A stretch of DNA of 64,000 bases from Berberis thunbergii. Its lineage: Eukaryota; Streptophyta; Magnoliopsida; Ranunculales; Berberidaceae. Made by a program: the position numbers and the translations under genes. Shown piece after piece: positions 58,745-64,000 of this stretch. The stretch spans positions 310,001-374,000 of the forward strand of contig QNQO01005797.1 in the NCBI GenBank assembly GCA_003290165.1. The letters run 5' to 3'. Below the pieces are notes generated by a model that was given only the letters and a program-made list of their open reading frames with translations, made no database searches and was not told the DNA's origin. Positions within the stretch are counted from its first letter, which is position 1; each line of letters begins with the position of its first letter.

Positions 58745-59335
58745 CAATTTTATTTTGTTAGCCACAGCAATCTGGCCGTCGCTAATATAAAAAATTATTT
58801 TTTTTAAATACCATTTAGCCACGGCTAAAATGTCGTCATTACAATAAAAATAATGTTAAATTTTTTAAAAAATCAGCTAGTCACGGCCAAATTGTTGTCG
58901 CTAAAATAAAAAAAATTTTAATTTTTTTTTTAAAATCTGTTAGCCACGGCCAAACTGCCGTTGCTAAAATAAAAAAATTTAATTTTTTTTTTAAAATCAG
59001 TTAGCCACGGCCAAACTGTCGTAGCTAAAATAAAAAAATTTTAATTTTTTTATTTAAAATCGGTTAGCCACGGCCAAATTGCCGTCGCTAAAATAAAAAA
59101 ATTTAATTTTTTTTACAAAAATCAATTAGCGACGGTAATTTGCCGTCGCTAATATAAAAATATTAAATTTTTTTAAAAAAACAGTTAGCTACGGATTAGT
59201 TTACACTTTAGCGACGGTTGTGTGCCGTGGCTAATTAGCTACGGTATTTTGCCGTCGCTGATTACTTTTAGCGAAGGTTTTAACTCAATCAGCGACGGTT
59301 TTTAGCCGTGGCTGATTTCCATTTTTTTTGTAGTG
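58745..59335. repeat. Right subterminal palindrome array of the 23-kb CACTA element
   Basis: About ten units of TTAGCCACGG-CCAAACT/AATT-GCCGTCGCTAA, ending in AGCGACGGTTTTTAGCCGTGG and the terminal TTTTTTTTGTAGTG. The units match those of the left array in core sequence, in opposite orientation overall. Confidence 0.9.
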
Positions 59336-59338
59336 ATA

Positions 59339-60067
59339 TAAAGAACTAAAATGTAGCTCATTTTACGAGTTATTATTACTACCCGCACATTTTCAGTATG
59401 GAACTTGCCCAAACCTTTGCAGAGAAACGTTACATGGTGGCGAAGTATTAGCAAAAGAAAAAAATAAAATTAAAAATCCACCCCCCTTTTGGAGGAATAA
59501 TTTTTACTAGATTATTCTGAAATTCATATCCATACAAACCAATTTTATGAATGACAAACGAACCTACAATATACTAGTAACAGGGTGTCTGTCAATTAAG
59601 TGCAAGTATTTTCTCATGCACAAAACGTCGACCCCTCATGGGAGACCCAAAACTTCCATTGAATATGCACAATGCATGATTTACAATACATGATCTCTAA
59701 ATAATGTTGATTCTCATTTTCACATGTTTAGTAAATCTTTTGCAAAACCTCCAACACTTAGTTTTGCTACTAGCCTAGGTGTGAACAATTTTATGACCAC
59801 AAAATCTCAAGTCATATTTCTCGATAGAATTTCAAATAGAGAAAGAAGAAGCAGAGAAACATATATATAAGGACATGAAATTAAGAATCTGTTGATGGAA
59901 TAAGCTCATAGCTGGAATTAGCTGAATGTGATGTTATTTCAAAACTCTTCAAGTAGTCTATACACAACTCCATTTCCATCTTCTCACATCTTCTCATTTC
60001 CTGCTATTCCAATCCAAGCAAAAGCACAACTAAAATATCATCAAAAAACATCAATGTTAAGTGTGAG
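59339..60067. other. 5' flank of the LRX gene
   Basis: No gene. A TATA-like box lies at 59861-59872. The rest is AT-rich, pyrimidine-rich near 59960-60005. Confidence 0.45.
59861..59872 (+). promoter_or_regulatory. Putative TATA box of the LRX gene
   Basis: ATATATATAAGG stands about 195 bases upstream of the LRX start codon, with a pyrimidine-rich leader between. Assigned by motif and distance only. Confidence 0.35.
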
Positions 60068-62486
60068 ATGAGGAACAAGTGTCTGTATCTCCATATTTTT
60101 CTTCATTTGATCTTCTTCTTCCTTATTGTTTCTTCACAAGAAACACCCTTTTATCGCTCCTCCAGCGACCTCACTGAACCACAAGTGAAGTACATTCGAC
60201 AAAGGCAGCTCTTATACTACAGAGATGAGTATGGTTATAGAGGAGAAGAGGTCACACTAGACCATTCACTTGTATTTGAAATCGCAAGACTCAAGAATGC
60301 TTACATTGCATTACAAGCTTGGAAACAAGCCATCATTTCTGATCCAATGAACATAACTGGAGATTGGGTTGGATCTGATGTTTGTACCAATGAACATAAC
60401 TGGAGATTGGGTTGGGTCTGATGTTTGTAACTACACAGGTGTTTTCTGCTCTGCAGCATTGGACGATCCTTCTGAGCAAACTGTTGCAGGTATTGATCTT
60501 AACCATGGCGATATTGCTGGATACCTCCCCGAAGAATTGAGTTTGCTCGTGGATATCGCATTGTTTCACATCAATTCAAATAGATTTTGTGGGACTATTC
60601 CCAAGAAGTTGGAAAACCTGAAGCTTTTGTTTGAGTTGGATCTCAGTAACAACCGCTTCGCCAGTAGGTTTCCTCGTGTCGTCCTTGGGCTACCTTCCTT
60701 AAAATATTTGGATCTGAGGTTCAATGAATTTGAAGGTGGTGTACCTAAGGAGCTGTTTGATAAAGATTTGGATGCGATATTTATCAACAATAATTGCTTT
60801 GCTTTTGATCTTCCAGACAATTTCGGAAACTCGCCAGTTTCTGTGATTGTTCTAGATAATAACAAGTTCCGGGGCTGCATACCTGCAAGCTTAGGCAATA
60901 TGGCCGATACCATGAATGAGATCATATTGGAAAACAATGGGCTTCAGTCGTGCTTGCCTGCGAGCATTGGATTGTTGAAGAATGTAACAGTGTTTGACGT
61001 GAGATTCAATCAGTTGATGGGGCCACTGCCTGATGCAGTTGGAGGGATGGTGGGTTAATGTGGCACATAATATGCTTTCAGGAAGCATTCCAGCAAGTTA
61101 TCTGTTCACTACCTAACTAGCACAACTTCACGTTTTCGTACAATTTCTTTACCGGAGAGCCTCTGGTGTGCTTGGGGCTATCAGATTTTGATGATAGCAG
61201 GAATTGCTTGCCTGGTAGACCAGCGCAGCGGTGACCTAACCAATGTAAGGTCTTCTCTTCTCGTCGAGTGGATTGCAGTTCATTTAAGTGTACTCCTTTT
61301 GTTCCTTCATCGCAGCCAGGTTCGCCTCCTACGCCAGTGTCATCTCCTGCACCACCACCTGCACCTGTTGTTTTTCCACCTTCAGCAATGCATTCGCCTC
61401 CACCACCAGTCAACTCTTCCCCACCACCATCACCAACACAAGTGAAAGTCACCACCACCGCCACTAGCATACTATCCACCTCCACCACCACCCATGATTC
61501 TCCGCCACCACCACCACCACCACCACCACCCATTAGTTCACCTCCGCCACCACCACCCATTAGTTTGCCTCCGCCACCACCACCCATTTATTCACCTCCA
61601 CTACCACCAATTCACCTCCACCTCCACCTCCACCACCCACATATTCATCTCCTCTGCCACTACCATTTATTCACCTCCAACATCACCATCTTCATCCCCA
61701 TCTCCACCGCCTCCATCTCCAACTCCTTATGTTCACTCACCACCACCACCACCACCACCACCACATAAATCACCTCCTCCACCCACACCACATTCACCAT
61801 CACCACCACCACCACCTCCTCTGCAGCCAATGTACTCTCCCCCTCCTCCACACAAGGCATCCCCATCGCTACCTCCTTCCATAGAACCACCTCCACCTCC
61901 CTCCCAACCTCCTTGTGAAGATCATTCTCCACCTCCACCAGTTCACCACTTGCCACCACCTTCACCCTCACCTGCTTATCATTCCTCGCCTCCACCGCCA
62001 GTTGTATATAATTCACCACCTCCACCTCCACCTCCACCGCCACCTGTACCAGTAAGCTATGCGTCACCACCCCCACCTTCTTTACCTCCACCAGTAGTAT
62101 ACAATACACCACTTTCACCTTCACCAGTTCACTGTGCATCTCCACCGTGGCCTTCTCTACCACCACCTTCGCCTGTTCACTATGCATCTCCACTGCCGCC
62201 TTCTCCATCTCCTCTGCCACCAGTTCACTACCACTCTCCACCTCCACCTCCAGTACCATGCGAAACCCCACCTCCACCCATTTACAAGAGTCCACCACCA
62301 CCTGCACCTGCCTATGAAGACCCATTGCCATCAATTATTGGCATATCATACGCTTCTCCTCCACCACCTCCATTCTATTATTCTTTTGAGAACATCTCTG
62401 ATACCTCATTTAGAAAACAAAGTGATACATCCATCAATTTGTCTACCGCAATTTGTTCTTCCTCTTCCCATTCTTTATATGGGTGA
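60068..62486 (+). pseudogene. Leucine-rich repeat extensin (LRX), frameshifted
   Basis: A cell-wall LRX protein gene with no intron. ATG at 60068; signal peptide (LYLHIFLHLIFFFLIVSSQE); the LRX N-terminal domain (RQRQLLYYRDEYG, ARLKNAYIALQAWKQAI); LRRs from about 60430 (TVAGIDLNHGDIAGYLPEEL; FELDLSNNRF; AIFINNN); a Cys hinge; and an extensin tail rich in SPPPP. Lesions: a 43-bp tandem duplication (60344-60386 and 60387-60429) shifts frame within DWVGSDVCNYTG; another shift follows GGMV near 61051, with HNMLSGSIPAS in a new frame; several more occur across 61080-61260, and one in the tail near 61650. The usual end after ISYASPPPP is overrun to 62486. LRX proteins bind RALF peptides at the wall. 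Several independent frame changes argue against a single sequencing error. Confidence 0.87.
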
Positions 62487-63580
62487 CCCTCATCGCCAAA
62501 AGGCGAACTGCAAACAAGAACAAACATGCAAGGAACTTCGATGTTACCATTGTTCGTGACGTCCAATGACAGTGCAAAAAAGGAATTTTAAGTTTGTTGG
62601 TGATAAAGATGACAGAAAAAGAGAACAAAGGAGAAAAATGACGGAAAAGCATAAAGTCTCCATATTTAGTAAATTTGTCAAATTTGGGTTGCGAATAAAA
62701 TAATAGAGAAAAGAGTAGGTTGCAGAAAATTTATGCATAGCGATTAGATATAGATGATCTGGGTTATTTTACAACTTCTGTTTTGGCTTGTTATATATTA
62801 TACATTGTTTCTTCTTCAGAATCATTTTTAAACTGGTCAACCAACAGAAAACAAAAAAGAACAAAAGGAAGAAAATAATTGGTTCAGATGATTGATCCTC
62901 AGAGCAGTTTCTTCTTATTGTTCCCAACTGATTTCTGCATATCACACACATTGTAAACTCTATGAGGAAATGAGAATTCATATTAAACAGAAAAATCAAG
63001 AAATGCATGCAGTTAACTCTGCATAACTATCAGATTTAGACTAAAGCAATGTCAAATCCCAGTTATGTAATAGAGACTACAAATGCTCACTCCACTATTC
63101 GTGTGCATTCAGGCTGCTCTGAGAATTTCAGATATTGTTGCATAAAGAGAAAAAGAAAAAATCATGTTCTCACAAGCAAGAATAACAAAAACACAGCAAT
63201 GCAGCAAAGACCCTGTAAAAAATCGTACCTGGCCAAATCCTTAAATCAACAACTAAGAAGACATTGGTGCATACCCATAGAGATCCTCCTAAAAAATGGA
63301 TGATTCATAGTTTACTACAGAATGTATTTTGAGGACTTCAGCACATGACATACAACCATAAATTTGTTCCACTTCTTATCCAGTCCCTGGGAAAAATTTG
63401 CAGTAGCCCAGACAAACATTTTCAAGTGTTGTTCGGCTTCAGTATATTCAAGCTTTCCTCAGGATAGCAAAATAAAAAATAGTGCAGTAGTTGGCATCAG
63501 ATAAACAGTCATTGAGATATTTTAGCAGTCAAATTTTCTTACATAATTAATTTATCCATTTCTCGCAAACGAAATGGCTG
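62487..63580. other. Intergenic or 3' untranslated sequence, no gene
   Basis: Lies downstream of both the LRX pseudogene (plus strand) and the PPR gene (minus strand), so it may hold the 3' UTR of the latter. No ORF or repeat recognised. Confidence 0.4.
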
Positions 63581-64000
63581 CTAACTGATCCCTTCAGAAA
63601 TCCTTTCTGACAGGCCAGAAGCAACTGAATACTTATTGTTTTCATAGCATGCAGTTGTAATTGCAGTAAAAGTTACATGATCAGCATTTATGTCTTTATC
63701 CAGCAACCTATGAAAGAACAGAGCTGCAATGTCAACTTCTCCTTCACTAGAAAGCTTTCTGATTAGTGTATTAACTGTTCGAATCCAAAACTTCTTATCT
63801 AATTTGTCCAAGATGGCCATAGCAGTCGCAGAGTCACCCTTCTTGCAATACTCATAAGCCACTGTCAGCCGGGTTACCTCACATGGGAGGTATCCTTTGT
63901 CTATCATGGAATCATAAAGCACACGAGCCTCTTCCAACTTGGACTCCTTGCAGAGCCCACTAATCAAAGCTCCATAAGTAATAGAATCAGCTACACAACC
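63581..64000 (-). CDS. Pentatricopeptide repeat (PPR) protein, C-terminal part
   Basis: A continuous frame of 139 codons from the right edge to a TAG at 63581-63583. It begins mid-repeat with [20 protein letters not shown], the standard P-type 35-residue PPR pattern, followed by [20 protein letters not shown] and two more degenerate repeats ([40 protein letters not shown]), ending [13 protein letters not shown] proteins bind organellar RNA through two residues per repeat. No E or DYW editing domain follows, so it is a P-class member. Most of the protein lies beyond the window. No lesion is seen in this part. Confidence 0.9.
   Translation of the reverse strand, partial: GCVADSITYGALISGLCKESKLEEARVLYDSMIDKGYLPCEVTRLTVAYEYCKKGDSATAMAILDKLDKKFWIRTVNTLIRKLSSEGEVDIAALFFHRLLDKDINADHVTFTAITTACYENNKYSVASGLSERISEGIS

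Larger units (their letters stand above)
36275..59335 (+). mobile_element. 23-kb CACTA (En/Spm) element with transposase genes and captured host gene fragments, TSD ATA
   Basis: The left end is CACTACAAAAAAAAG at 36275; the right end reads TTTTTTTTGTAGTG, ending at 59335. ATA flanks both sides (36272-36274 and 59336-59338). The subterminal palindromes TTAGCGACGG/CCGTAGCTAA occur at both ends (36290-37900 and 58750-59320), which ties the two ends to one element. Inside, in order: left array, AGATCA-rich tract, fimbrin fragment, a 184-bp direct repeat pair enclosing a GTPase exon, TNP2-like transposase, TNPA/Ptta-like gene, then FLX-like, GDPDL, MATE, an unidentified exon, PP2C and SKU5-like fragments. 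At 23 kb it is well above the 5-15 kb usual for plant CACTA elements. Confidence 0.87.

Noticed and set aside
61117..61587. Gly-rich minus-strand frame in the LRX tail as a glycine-rich protein
   Set aside because: It is the antisense shadow of the proline-rich extensin repeat.

Overview
The window is nuclear DNA from a flowering plant, most likely a eudicot. The evidence is intron-rich genes with GT-AG introns, a plant SDN exonuclease, an LRR-extensin, a PPR protein, and plant-type L1, PIF/Harbinger, hAT, Mutator-like and CACTA transposons. I cannot name the species. No tRNA or rRNA gene and no bacterial or organellar gene order was seen.

Layout. (1) 1-10594, minus strand: a small-RNA-degrading nuclease gene (SDN3/SDN5 type). 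Twelve coding exons join in phase; the 3' end runs off the left edge, and one 3.7-kb intron is full of L1 and hAT debris. (2) 10.8-20 kb: a PIF/Harbinger-type MITE, a dead Harbinger transposase, a degenerate antisense L1 and a MATE pseudogene. (3) 20.1-24.3 kb: a non-autonomous CACTA element with TSD TCA; it carries an FMO1-like exon and an internal ~1.49-kb tandem duplication. (4) 26.7-32.7 kb: a second non-autonomous CACTA element (TSD ATT) with no long ORF. (5) 33.7-35.5 kb: a 1.8-kb Mutator-like element with a perfect 9-bp TSD. It is almost wholly an inverted duplication of a captured receptor-kinase fragment, so a transcript would fold into a long hairpin. (6) 36.3-59.3 kb: a 23-kb CACTA element (TSD ATA). 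It has large subterminal palindrome arrays, a TNP2-type transposase with only a few lesions, a TNPA/Ptta-like second gene, and pieces of at least seven recognisable host genes, most with introns still in place: fimbrin, MTG1/DAR-type GTPase, FLX-like, GDPDL, MATE/DTX, PP2C and SKU5-like. (7) 60.1-62.5 kb: an LRR-extensin (LRX) gene broken by a 43-bp tandem duplication and further frameshifts. (8) 63.6-64.0 kb, minus strand: the C-terminal end of a PPR protein running off the right edge.

Only the SDN gene and the PPR gene look like working host genes. The rest is a transposon island in which three CACTA families and one Mutator-like element have repeatedly picked up host exons. The two best leads are the multi-gene-capturing CACTA element and the hairpin-forming Mutator-like element. 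The reading was by eye and by translation; no database search was run.
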